In this document: positions 45,172 to 53,867 of the stretch, piece after piece
Position numbering within the stretch: position 1 is the stretch's first letter
How the letters are laid out: the number at the start of each line of letters is the position of its first letter
NCBI RefSeq assembly: GCF_000384135.1
Contig: NZ_KB913028.1
Location: 554,351 to 618,350, forward strand
Direction: 5' to 3'
From: Succinispira mobilis DSM 6222
GTDB lineage: Bacteria; Bacillota; Negativicutes; Acidaminococcales; Succinispiraceae
Length of the DNA stretch: 64,000 nucleotides
Translations under genes and position numbers: made by a program
Notes under the pieces: model-generated
Database searches by the model: none
The model's input: the letters and a program-made list of their open reading frames with translations, nothing else
Told to the model about the DNA's origin: nothing

Positions 45172-46542
45172 TTATTTAAGCCAAGCATACCAAGGCAAGT
45201 TGAGGATTAGTGCCCAGTTTTTGTTTATAGCTTGAGCAATTCGTTTTTTGCCAGCTATATCTAGATGCAAGCCATCTACAGCTAGATGACCTTTAAGATT
45301 GCCATTAGAATCCTCCATGTTTGGGCAGATATCTATATAAACTTGTGAACGAATATATTCATTTACTAACCGCCTTTGAAGTTGCCAATCAGAGGCGGTT
45401 GTTTCATTAAATATTTTTTCGATGTTTTCAGGATTAATAGGGGGTAAAGTTAAAAATACTGGCAAGATATTGTTATCTAGACATTTTCCTTTTAATATTT
45501 TCAAGTCTGCAATTACCTCAGTAGCGGAAGTACCCCCGCGGATACTATTTGTACCCGCTAGAATTAAAAGGTATTTAGGTTTAAATGGCAAGACATCGGT
45601 ATCAAACCTTTCCACCATAGCCCTGCTAGTGTCACCGCTTCGCCCTAAGTTCATTGTTGGGAAAGTTAGATAGTTTTGATAGCTATATTCCCAATCAGCT
45701 GGGGAATAAGATACACTTCCGCCACCATGAGTAATGCTATCACCGTAGGTTGCAACTGAGATATTAGCATCTGGTGTAATTACAAACTTTTCGGCATCTG
45801 AATAGACACTTATTGGATTGCCCATATCATCTAAACCGCGTACTCGCCAATAAAATGGTTGATCAGAAAAGCGCGGTTGTTCATCATAACAGTCAAAGCC
45901 AGTTGCGGTTAAGACATCAATACGATTAACTGATGGTTCGGTACCGTTAGGGTTTTCGGGAAGAGCAGATAATATCTCAACTTCATATTTGCTAGCACCT
46001 GCGATTGGTAGCCACGCATAAACAGGATAGAGAAGTGTGGAACCATTAGCTAGGTTAAAAATAGAAGTAGGCACAGGCTTTTGTAAAATTTCTAATTGAC
46101 GATCAACACAAACTTTTTCAGGATTTGAAAATAAACTTATTGGGGCACCATCAATATTTAAACCGCGTACCCGCCAATAGAAGCAATCACCAGCAAAATT
46201 TTCGCTCAGATCAGCATTAAAACCATTAGTATAGATATAGCGAGTGCTAAAAAAACAGTTGGGGTTAGTTTCGCTCTGACTTTGATTTTTAGCAGAAGTA
46301 TATAGCAACTCTAGCTCATATGCTACAGCGCCTTCAACTTTTGTCCATTGCAACATTGGTTTAGTGGAAGCCGGTTGTTCGCTGGAAAAATTGGTCAGTG
46401 AATTTGGTGCTGCTAAAATAGTTTGTTTTTGGCAACTCGCATAAGTTATGCTTAAAATTGGTGCTTGAAAGCTACTGCTAAACATAATAAAACTAAGGCT
46501 GAAAATACTTAGGATAAATATTTTAATTTTTTTTAAATTCAT
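45172..46542 (-). CDS. Exported SGNH/GDSL-type hydrolase with two Fn3-like modules
   Basis: The 456-residue product has a signal peptide (about 1-27). Two related modules follow, each ending in FYWRVRGL (near residues 125 and 230), which look like fibronectin type III-like or carbohydrate-binding folds. The SGNH hydrolase domain runs from about 265 to the end. Its catalytic blocks are YGDSITHGGG (Ser), LGRSGDTS (Gly), LAGTNSIRGG (Asn) and DGLHLD (Asp-His). It is predicted to deacylate a cell-surface or extracellular glycan or lipid. GAGGAG precedes the ATG. It stands alone, among broken genes. Confidence 0.88.
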   Translation of the reverse strand: MNLKKIKIFILSIFSLSFIMFSSSFQAPILSITYASCQKQTILAAPNSLTNFSSEQPASTKPMLQWTKVEGAVAYELELLYTSAKNQSQSETNPNCFFSTRYIYTNGFNADLSENFAGDCFYWRVRGLNIDGAPISLFSNPEKVCVDRQLEILQKPVPTSIFNLANGSTLLYPVYAWLPIAGASKYEVEILSALPENPNGTEPSVNRIDVLTATGFDCYDEQPRFSDQPFYWRVRGLDDMGNPISVYSDAEKFVITPDANISVATYGDSITHGGGSVSYSPADWEYSYQNYLTFPTMNLGRSGDTSRAMVERFDTDVLPFKPKYLLILAGTNSIRGGTSATEVIADLKILKGKCLDNNILPVFLTLPPINPENIEKIFNETTASDWQLQRRLVNEYIRSQVYIDICPNMEDSNGNLKGHLAVDGLHLDIAGKKRIAQAINKNWALILNLPWYAWLK

Positions 46543-46830
46543 TTTTAACTCCTCAGATAATATTTATTCACATTATAATACACCTTGTAGCTAACATAAA
46601 GTCAAGGATTTTTATAAGTTGGCAATAATTTTATAAAAATAAAATACAATTGCTACTTTAAAACTATAAATACACAGATTACAATTGACGAAAATCGGCA
46701 AATGTTGTTAAGTTACCCCAATATATAAGCTAGGAACTATTTAGTTTAGCTAGGAGATAGTTGTCTCAAGAAAAAGTTTAAAGGTACAGAAAGCACATTT
46801 TTTAAAAGGAAAATTATCAGAAAATTCCTT
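46543..46830. other. Non-coding AT-rich stretch
   Basis: Apart from the upstream region of the - strand SGNH gene, nothing is recognised here. Confidence 0.4.
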
Positions 46831-46859
46831 GTATTGTGTTTGGCGGTATGCTATATTAT
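46831..46859 (+). promoter_or_regulatory. Promoter of the PDZ pseudogene
   Basis: TTGTAT at 46831-46836 and TATATT at 46854-46859 are spaced by 17 bases. Confidence 0.55.
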
Positions 46860-46957
46860 AACTAAAAAATAAAATTATGTAGCTAATTGTTAGTAGCTTA
46901 AAGTTTTATTAATTAAAAGCTATAAGACTGGGAATATGTTGAAGGAAGGTGTGGAAA

Positions 46958-48167
46958 GTGCGATTTAATTCAACTTACCTAAGGATAATTTTACTAACAT
47001 TAATTTTGCTAGTAGGCGGACAAGATAAGCTGGTTGGAGCAATGGCGCAACAACGTTCTTTTTGGGGGATGATTGTTAGTGATGCGGCTGGTACTGGAGT
47101 AAAAATAACAGCTTTAAGAGATAAATCGCCAGCGGGAAATTGCTTAAAACTAGATGATGTATTATTAGCAATTGAATCAACACCCATAAAATCAGTACAA
47201 CAATTTGAGTTAGTCTTTGGCGGCAACTGCCTATCTAGCTCAGTTAGATAAAGGCAGTTCGGCCGTCGCTAATAATCAGACTAGTCAAGCGGGAGTAGTT
47301 GATGTTAGAGGTGAAGAAAGCTTTTGTACACAAAAGCAGCAAGGGATTCCAGAAATAACGCCTGAAAGACGAGTATATTTGCTTAAACGCCTGCAAGAAA
47401 CAAAACAAAATCTAGCTAATATAGATGCAGCATTAAAAAAAATTGCGGAACTAAATGCTCAAGATTTAAAAGCTTTGCAGCAATTAGGAGCAGAAATTAA
47501 TCTTGCATATGATGATTCGGTAGCTAGACTTGCGGAGGTAGCGGTAGACTTGTTACATGATTCTTTATTATGGAAAGATAAAAAAGCCTTTGATAAGACC
47601 ACGGAATATTACGAAGAATCATTGGCAGAAATTGACAAGAGCCTTAGCTATCGCCTGGGCATGAAAACCACGGCGCTAGAACCTAAGGAATTGCAAAAAG
47701 TTGAAGAGCGGATTAAAGTTTTACAAAGCTCTAAGGTGCGTTTACAAGAGTGGTATGAGCGAATCAAATTGCTTTATCAAGAACAGCAATTAAAAAAAGG
47801 TAAAGTAATAGTATATACAAAGGATGTTGCCGTAGTAGCCAAACAAGAAAACTTTATGGAAAAAGCAAAAGAAGGATTTTTGGCAACCGTGGGCATTGCT
47901 TTAGATTATCCTGGATTAGAGGAAGCCTGGAAAAGTGTTAAAATTTTCAGTAAAGCTAGATTTGATATAGTCAGTGGTACTTGGACTTATGGGCAATATA
48001 TCGTTGATTATACTATCGATATTTTAGCACAACGCTATGCTTGGGAACCGCTATTAAAACAATTAAATAGCAACATCGAAGCGAATCGTGCGGCTGTTTT
48101 GAGTTTGCAACAAAAATTCAAAGAACAACAAAAAGAACTGGAGTGCTTAGAAGCTGTACTACGCTAA
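46958..48167 (+). pseudogene. Frameshifted exported PDZ/coiled-coil protein
   Basis: A signal peptide (LRIILLTLILLVGG) and a PDZ-like domain (ALRDKSPAGNCLKLDDVLLAIES) are read from GTG 46958, which follows AAGGAAGG. The frame breaks near 47215: dropping one T from GTCTTTGGCGG would continue the chain as VLAATAYLAQLDKG. The second frame then runs open to 48167. It encodes a long helical, coiled-coil-rich region (ERRVYLLKRLQETKQNLANI and onward) of some 300 residues. A single-base insertion is the simplest explanation; sequencing error cannot be excluded. The protein is not otherwise recognised. Confidence 0.7.
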
Positions 48168-48194
48168 GACAATAAAATTTAAGGAGTGGTAGAT

Positions 48195-49114
48195 ATGAAA
48201 AAATATAGTTGGCTATTTATTTTATTAGGATGCCTTTACTTAAATTTAGTAGCGATACCTTCGGTGTATGCTCAAGAAATAACTTTTAATATTCCCGTGC
48301 TCGGGGAGAAATTCTTTCAGCATGATATGAGCAAAGTAAGATTAGTTTGGGCGGAAGATAAAAAAACTGGAGCGCAGGTAGGTTAATTTTAAAAGGAGAT
48401 TTTTTTGATTCATAGTTACAGTCTGTTAGTTGGGATGGTGCAATTGTGGACGTTAAAGCGTCAGGCAAAGGACATTTGCAAATAGTTTTAAAAAGAACAA
48501 TTGCCGCCGTAGTTTCAAAGGAAGTAAATAGTAAAGCACAAATAATCGAATATTTTATACAAGGTGATGTGGAAATGTTAGAGGGCTTATTACACGGAGC
48601 GGCTAATTTAGAGCGAATAGCTAAAAATAAAACGCAAGTAGCCAAAGATAATAAAGGTACAGTAGTCAGCTTTACTGGAACTTTCATAGCTGGACTAGAA
48701 GAAGGCTATGGCAAAATGTTATGGAAAGACAAAATTTTATTTGAAGGCGAGTGGAAGGCAGGTTGGGAAGATAGAGGGTACATGTTGAAAGTAGGTGGAC
48801 CAGCCTTAAGATTTACTTATGAGGGCGAAATCAATCAAGGTAAAGCGAATGGAATCGGCAAGGTAACTATTCGTAACTTTGGTACTTATGAAGGCGAATT
48901 TAAAGATGGTAAATATCATGGTGAAGGTATTTTCCGATATCAATCCTTTCATAAAGGTGGTTTAAATAGAGATGATGAAATAGCTGGTGGGGCAAGCTTT
49001 ACAGGGACATTTAGTAATGATCAAGCCAATGGTTATGGAGTGTTTAAAGATGGACACGGACAAATAATATATGCTGGTCAATGGCAAAATGGTAAGGCAG
49101 TCAATAATAATTAA
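48195..49114 (+). pseudogene. Broken exported MORN-repeat protein
   Basis: ATG 48195 with AAGGAG upstream starts a signal peptide (YSWLFILLGCLYLNLV) and about 62 codons, ending at TAG near 48384. In another frame, without a supported start, sequence from about 48416 encodes DVKASGKGHLQIVLKRTIAA and then at least four MORN repeats (GEGIFRY, YEGEFKDGKYHGEG and similar) to 49114. MORN repeats form beta-hairpin rods that bind lipids or proteins. The original was probably one exported protein of roughly 300 residues, now disrupted by a frameshift and stop codons. It follows the frameshifted PDZ gene by 27 bases and may have been in one operon with it. Confidence 0.65.
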
Positions 49115-49125
49115 AGGAGAAAGAT

Positions 49126-49779
49126 ATGGCAAATTACTATTTTCCAAGTTGTAAATTGCGTACTTATTCCCCGAAAAATGCTTTTAAGTTAGAGCAGTAT
49201 TTACAAGAAAAGCATGGGCTTCTGATTGCCAACTGTTGTCGATTGCAACATAAACATTTAACACCTGAGGATACAGCTTATTATATTTGTAACACTTGTG
49301 CGGCGATCTTACGCGAGGGAAATTTAAAAACAAAAGTGCAGAGCATTTGGGAATTGTTGCTAGAAGATCGCGATTTTGTTTATCCGAACTATCAAGGCGA
49401 ACCAATGAGCATACAAGATTGTTGGCGGGTATATGACAATTCCGCACAACAACTTGCTGTGCGGAAAATTATTAAGCTATTAAATATTAGCGTTTATGAG
49501 CTCGGGGATAATTTTATTAAAGCAGATTTTTGTGGGACGTCATTATGGGAACAATTACCTAGCCAAAATGCAATTTTAGCACCAGATAGATTTTTAATTA
49601 AGGGACGAAATAAATTTATAGTCCGCTCGGATAGAGAACGTCAAGAATTGATGCAAAAGCACTGTCAACAATTTAGGACGGCTAAGGTAGTAAGCTATTG
49701 CGTTTCTTGCACAAAGGGTTTAGCTCTTGGTGGAGCGAATGTACAGCATTTATTAGATTTGCTATTTAGGGAGGCGTAA
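49126..49779 (+). CDS. Cysteine-rich Fe-S-binding protein (CCG/HdrB-like)
   Basis: The 217-residue soluble protein has a conserved cysteine series: SCKLR near residue 9, NCCRLQHKHL near 37, CNTC near 56, and a second set ending YCVSCTKG near 194. The spacing is like the CCG domains of heterodisulfide reductase subunit B and related (Fe-S)-binding proteins, which hold non-cubane clusters. An electron-transfer or redox role is inferred. AAAGGAG precedes ATG 49126. It follows the broken MORN gene by 11 bases and may be the surviving end of that operon, although functions appear unrelated. Confidence 0.6.
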   Translation: MANYYFPSCKLRTYSPKNAFKLEQYLQEKHGLLIANCCRLQHKHLTPEDTAYYICNTCAAILREGNLKTKVQSIWELLLEDRDFVYPNYQGEPMSIQDCWRVYDNSAQQLAVRKIIKLLNISVYELGDNFIKADFCGTSLWEQLPSQNAILAPDRFLIKGRNKFIVRSDRERQELMQKHCQQFRTAKVVSYCVSCTKGLALGGANVQHLLDLLFREA

Positions 49780-49973
49780 GAGTTGTTTTGAATTATGTTA
49801 AACTGGATTTTTCCATTACAAGTTTTTAGCATAAATAAAAAAGTTACTTAATAAATGGTATGGTTGTCAATTCGTATGTTAGTTAAAATTTTTTACAACT
49901 GCTACTTGTGAGATTAAAAGTAGAATGGTACTATTTATTATAAATATTAATAAAAATGAAAGAAGGTTAGAAT

Positions 49974-50288
49974 ATGGATAGATTTGAAAAGGTGACAGTT
50001 GTTAAAGCCGCAAATATTTATTTTGAAGGTAAAGTTACTAGCAGAACGATATTATTTGCTAATGGAGAAAAGAAAACTCTAGGGATTATGATGCCAGGAG
50101 AGTACGAATTTGGGACAGGGGCTAAAGAGTTGATGGAAATTTTGGCTGGGAATGTAGAAATATTATTGCCTGACAGTAATGAGTGGACACCTATTGTTGC
50201 TGGCAAAAGTTTTGAAGTGCCTGCGAATTCTAAGTTTAAAATTGTGGTTACTGAGGTAACAGATTATTGCTGTTCCTATTTGGATTAA
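49974..50288 (+). CDS. ppnP: Pyrimidine/purine nucleoside phosphorylase PpnP
   Basis: The 104-residue product is a single small cupin of the PpnP/YaiE (DUF1255) family. These phosphorolyse nucleosides to a base and ribose-1-phosphate. The signature [19 protein letters not shown] at about residue 14 and [18 protein letters not shown] at 35 are strongly conserved in the family, as is the FEVPANSKF loop. Length is normal (about 95-105). GAAGGTTAG precedes ATG. It has its own short intergenic regions on both sides and is probably monocistronic. Confidence 0.93.
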   Translation: MDRFEKVTVVKAANIYFEGKVTSRTILFANGEKKTLGIMMPGEYEFGTGAKELMEILAGNVEILLPDSNEWTPIVAGKSFEVPANSKFKIVVTEVTDYCCSYLD

Positions 50289-50298
50289 TTATTATAAG

Positions 50299-50336
50299 CA
50301 GCTGACTGAAATTAAAGTTTTGGTCAGCTGTATTTA
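50299..50336 (+). terminator. Hairpin after ppnP
   Basis: CAGCTGAC at 50299-50306 pairs with GTCAGCTG at 50323-50330, with additional inner pairs, and a T-rich tail follows. Confidence 0.55.
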
Positions 50337-50407
50337 TATATAGGTGTTGAAAATATCTGATAAAATATAATTATTGTTTACTAAAATAAGGGAGCAGAAG
50401 ACGGGAA

Positions 50408-51172
50408 ATGGAAAGTTTTAATAAAAAAGTAGTTATAATTACTGGTGGTAGTTCGGGAATTGGGTTGGCTACAGCAGAAAGCTTGTTGCGTAATAATTAC
50501 AAAGTGGCGATAGTTGGTCGAGATATAACCAAAGGAAAGCAAGCAGAAAAAAAGTTGAAACTAATAGCAGCAGAGTGCCAGTTTTTTCAGGCGGATATTA
50601 GTCAGGTAGCGGAGTGTGAACGAGTTGTACAAGCGGTGGTAAATTTTTTTGGGCACGTAGATGCTTTGATAAATTCGGCAGGAGTATATTTAGAAAAATT
50701 ACTGGCAGAAATGACGGAGAAAGATTATCAAGAATTGATGGATATAAATGTAAAGGGAACATATTTTATGTGTAAATATGTGGTGCCAGAATTGCGGAAA
50801 ACCTCGGCTGGAGCAATTGTAAATGTTTCTTCTGATGCTGGGCAAAATGGCAATTTATTATGTTCGGCTTATTGTGCTTCCAAGGGGGCGGTCAATACTT
50901 TTACGAAGGCTTTAGCTTTAGAGCTTAGTCCGTATAATATCCGGGTTAATGCTGTATGTCCGGGCGATATTGATACGCCACTTACACGTGCCCAACTAAG
51001 TACTTATCCAAATCCAGAAGCGTGTTTAAAAGAAATGCAAAGTTTATATCCCAGTAATAGAATTGGCAAAGCCGAAGAAGTAGCGGCAGTTATTGCATTT
51101 TTGCTTTCTGATGCAGCTTCTTTTGTAGTAGGGGCTTTGTGGGCTGTTGATGGCGGGATAACAGCTTGCTGA
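50408..51172 (+). CDS. Short-chain dehydrogenase/reductase
   Basis: The 254-residue classical SDR has the NAD(P)-binding TGGSSGIGLA motif at residues 12-21, NSAG near 91, and the catalytic Ser and YCASK (Tyr-x-x-x-Lys) near residues 144-160. The C-terminal YPSNRIGKAEEVAAVIAFL and VDGGITA are typical of the FabG-like branch. It reduces a carbonyl or oxidises an alcohol; the substrate is unknown. GGGAGCAG upstream is an acceptable ribosome binding site. Confidence 0.9.
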   Translation: MESFNKKVVIITGGSSGIGLATAESLLRNNYKVAIVGRDITKGKQAEKKLKLIAAECQFFQADISQVAECERVVQAVVNFFGHVDALINSAGVYLEKLLAEMTEKDYQELMDINVKGTYFMCKYVVPELRKTSAGAIVNVSSDAGQNGNLLCSAYCASKGAVNTFTKALALELSPYNIRVNAVCPGDIDTPLTRAQLSTYPNPEACLKEMQSLYPSNRIGKAEEVAAVIAFLLSDAASFVVGALWAVDGGITAC

Positions 51173-51215
51173 GATTTAGTAGAATAAATCTTATTCATGT
51201 TATTTGGGGAGCAGA

Positions 51216-51491
51216 AAAAAGTATGAACAAGCGATAGCTGATTTTGATAAAGCAATTTTAATAAACGCTAAAAATGCTCCAGCTTATTATAACAAAGCAC
51301 TTATTTGTGAAAAGGCTGGGCGTAAGGCAGAAGCAATTTAGGCCTTTAAAAAATTTGTAAACTGCTTTAATGGAGTTGTAATTGCGCCTAATGATCAAGC
51401 TTGTATTGATTATGCGAAACAACGCATTGCTACTTTGCAAAAATATGTGAAGAGAAAAAAGCAAATAGTACTAGTAAATCGCACTAAATGA
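51216..51491 (+). pseudogene. TPR-protein 3' fragment
   Basis: An open reading piece without a start reads KYEQAIADFDKAILINAKNA, then AYYNKALICEKAGRKAEAI, a TAG stop, and then AFKKFVNCFNG and IDYAKQRIATLQK. The pattern matches the last repeats and C-terminal tail of the TPR gene at 13690-14550 (IDYAKQRIEILQK). The 5' part is missing and one in-frame stop is present, so it is a dead paralog. Confidence 0.75.
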
Positions 51492-51554
51492 TAGGGAAAG
51501 CGGGAATATATGCCTTTATCAACTTAAGGGTATATTTTCTGGAAACTGCTTATA

Positions 51555-51583
51555 TTGCGAGAGCTTTTGGCTTGTGCTATACT
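51555..51583 (+). promoter_or_regulatory. Promoter of tRNA-Ser
   Basis: TTGCGA at 51555-51560 and TATACT at 51578-51583 have a 17-base spacer and lie about 57 bases upstream of the mature tRNA. Confidence 0.6.
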
Positions 51584-51639
51584 TTAATTAAGTATAAAAA
51601 TACTATCTATAATACTTAGTATTTTTTGCTGATAAAATT

Positions 51640-51728
<89 letters not shown>

Positions 51729-51737
51729 TTGAATTCA

Positions 51738-51768
51738 ATGCTTCTAGCGTTTTGCTAGAAGCATTATT
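51738..51768 (+). terminator. Hairpin after tRNA-Ser
   Basis: An 11-bp stem (51738-51748 with 51754-51764) with loop GTTTT looks like the tRNA terminator, but the expected T run is poor (TATTGT). Its right arm is shared with the palindrome that follows. Confidence 0.6.
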
Positions 51769-51822
51769 GTATGTGAAGAAAACCATGTGCTATGCACATG
51801 GTTTTCTTCACATACAATAATG
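51762..51822. repeat. Perfect 29-bp inverted repeat behind tRNA-Ser
   Basis: Arms 51762-51790 and 51794-51822 are exact reverse complements separated by TAT. The arms have no T run typical of a terminator. The repeat lies at the junction between tRNA-Ser and the restriction-modification island. A third small hairpin (GTTGGTTAG with CTAACCAAC, 51825-51847) follows. Confidence 0.95.
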
Positions 51823-51982
51823 AGTTGGTTAGTGCTACTAACCAACTGAAATTGACGGCGGTCTACAAAAAAATATCTGACTTATACATTGAAAACAGGC
51901 AAATCGAATTATAGAATGGGTTACTTATAGTGATGAAGTCCTTGCCGATATTTATTTTTACAATGAAGGAGTGTTAAGCCTT

Positions 51983-53266
51983 ATGATTATAAAATCAGAA
52001 GAATTCAAAATAGCGATGTTTGCTGTACGTGACAGGATAGCAGAAGCCAAGCGGCGTGGAACACATAGGGGATTTATTGATTACGAGGGTTGTCTTACTG
52101 TGTGCCATGAGCTTATAGATATTCTTGAAGATGCGGGAAAAGCCGCAGAGCGTGGTGAATGTGCGTATGCCTATTCGGTTGCCGCTCTCATTCTCGTTAA
52201 CTGTGCTAAACTTGCTAACTATGCCGATGATAGCGCGGGCGGTATTACTGATACACGAAGTTGGGTTGTGGAAGTTTTGGCGAAAGCCTGCTCGCATGTG
52301 GAGTACGGTTCGGCTGAAGCTGAATTTATATTTATCCAGTCATTGAAAGATAGTAGAAACAAGGCGTTTGAATATTGGGAAGAATTTGCCTATGACCTAC
52401 TCCTAGCAACTGCTAGATTGGCAACGAGCAGAAATATCAATAAGTTGAATGCTGTTCTGGAGGCGTTTTCTGCAAGCTTATCACCAAAAGAATATTGCTC
52501 TTGGCATTTAGAAAGTAATAGCCTTGTTCGCCTTGCGGCGATTGCAGTAGTTGAGGGTGAGGTAGCAGCTGACAATTTTATTGCGAACAACCTCCAGTAT
52601 GATGGTGTTTCGCGTATTGCTATTCAAAAGGCAATTAGCAAGGGTGATTATAGGGCTGCCGAAGTTCTGTGTCATAACAAGATCAACAGCAGCAGTGACC
52701 GCAACTACTACTGGACACGAGAGTGGTATGAATTCTTGTTTGAAATTTATCTTAAAATGGAGGATACGGCTAAACAAATAGGCCTTGCGGTAGATTTGTT
52801 GGTTTATAAGCATGATATAAAGTATTATGATGTATTAAAAAAACTGCTTAGGGAAAGTGGAGCTTGGGAAACGGAATATCCATCGCTGTTAGAGCGACTT
52901 GAACAAAATCTTCCTTACAATTTGTATATGCAAATTCTCTCTACAGAGGGAGAACTGAGTAGGTTGCTTACTGTAGTTTCTGCCCACCCGTCGAGTGTGT
53001 TTAATTATGGAGAACAGCTGTCTGTAGAGTTTCCACAAGCAACATATGAGCTCTGCTTGGAAGAAATTCGCAGCCAAGCTGTAGAAACTGGAAATCGCAG
53101 GAAATATAGGCAGATCTGCGACAATATTAAACGCTTATTTGTGTATGGGGCTGTTGCTGAAACATATGGCATCATTGATGAACTAAAAGCAAAGTATCCA
53201 CGTCGTTCTGCGATGCTTGATGAGCTTCAAGGGCTACAGATAAGGCTGGCAAGGAAACAAAAATGA
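51983..53266 (+). CDS. Helical-repeat protein, DUF6880-like (SWIM-protein C-terminal type)
   Basis: The 427-residue soluble protein is nearly all alpha-helical, with TPR-like repeats (for example YRAAEVLCHNKINSSS and RREWY-type helices) and a C-terminal KYRQICDNIKRLFVYGAVAE segment. This last block resembles the C-terminal region found after SWIM zinc fingers in DUF6880 proteins, but no SWIM motif (CxCx..CxH) is present, so it may be a shortened form. Base composition is visibly richer in G and C than the neighbouring core genes, which suggests recent acquisition. The ATG at 51983 follows AAGGAG by 11 bases; GTG 51971 abuts that site. No partner is evident. Confidence 0.55.
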   Translation: MIIKSEEFKIAMFAVRDRIAEAKRRGTHRGFIDYEGCLTVCHELIDILEDAGKAAERGECAYAYSVAALILVNCAKLANYADDSAGGITDTRSWVVEVLAKACSHVEYGSAEAEFIFIQSLKDSRNKAFEYWEEFAYDLLLATARLATSRNINKLNAVLEAFSASLSPKEYCSWHLESNSLVRLAAIAVVEGEVAADNFIANNLQYDGVSRIAIQKAISKGDYRAAEVLCHNKINSSSDRNYYWTREWYEFLFEIYLKMEDTAKQIGLAVDLLVYKHDIKYYDVLKKLLRESGAWETEYPSLLERLEQNLPYNLYMQILSTEGELSRLLTVVSAHPSSVFNYGEQLSVEFPQATYELCLEEIRSQAVETGNRRKYRQICDNIKRLFVYGAVAETYGIIDELKAKYPRRSAMLDELQGLQIRLARKQK

Positions 53267-53867
53267 TTGGTAACACTTGCAAATATCATGATGGAAGAAC
53301 AAAAGGCTAAGATTTCTTAAAATACATCAGCAATGTTGTAATATCTACTGAAACATGTTAGGGATTTTGAGTGAATTAGGCTTTTGTGTATTTGGCTCCG
53401 CCACCGATTGCTTTTTGTTAACGATTAGGAAATGAGATTGAACGGATTGATTATCTAATAGAATAATCTAGCCTTAGGTAAAATATTATAGGCTAGAAAA
53501 TCAGGAAAATGGAGGATATCTTAAGTTTGCTTTTGTACTATATGTTGAAATGTAAAATTATATAAAAATGATGTTTTTATGATTTTGGTTTTACTATAAA
53601 TCGTATTGAAAAATTCTTTGATATGAGCAGACAATGTATCTGCTATAATTTAAATAATATTTATAAATAGAATGAAGTGGAGCTAGAAGAAACTGTAAAA
53701 GAAATTTTGACAGGTCAAATTGAAGAGCAACTGGAAGTGTCGCGTAAGCGTGAATATTATAATCTGGCTACCATTATTGCGGTTGGATAGTGGGTAAGCA
53801 GTTGTTAGGCAACACAGACATTAAAAAATTAAAAAAAGAAAATAGATAGATTAACGGAGGAAATTAA
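53267..53867. other. Remnant region before the hsd operon
   Basis: No intact gene. A 37-codon frame (53677-53790) reads ELEETVKEILTGQIEEQLEV and may be a fragment of a longer acidic protein; its family is not recognised. The rest is AT-rich. The hsdM ribosome binding site (ACGGAGGAAATTA) closes the stretch. Confidence 0.35.

Noticed and set aside
53396-53420. CTCCGCCA near 53400, matching the tRNA-Ser 3' end, as a possible attR
   Set aside because: Only eight bases match and the location is inside the island, not at its edge; no other tRNA-like sequence is present.
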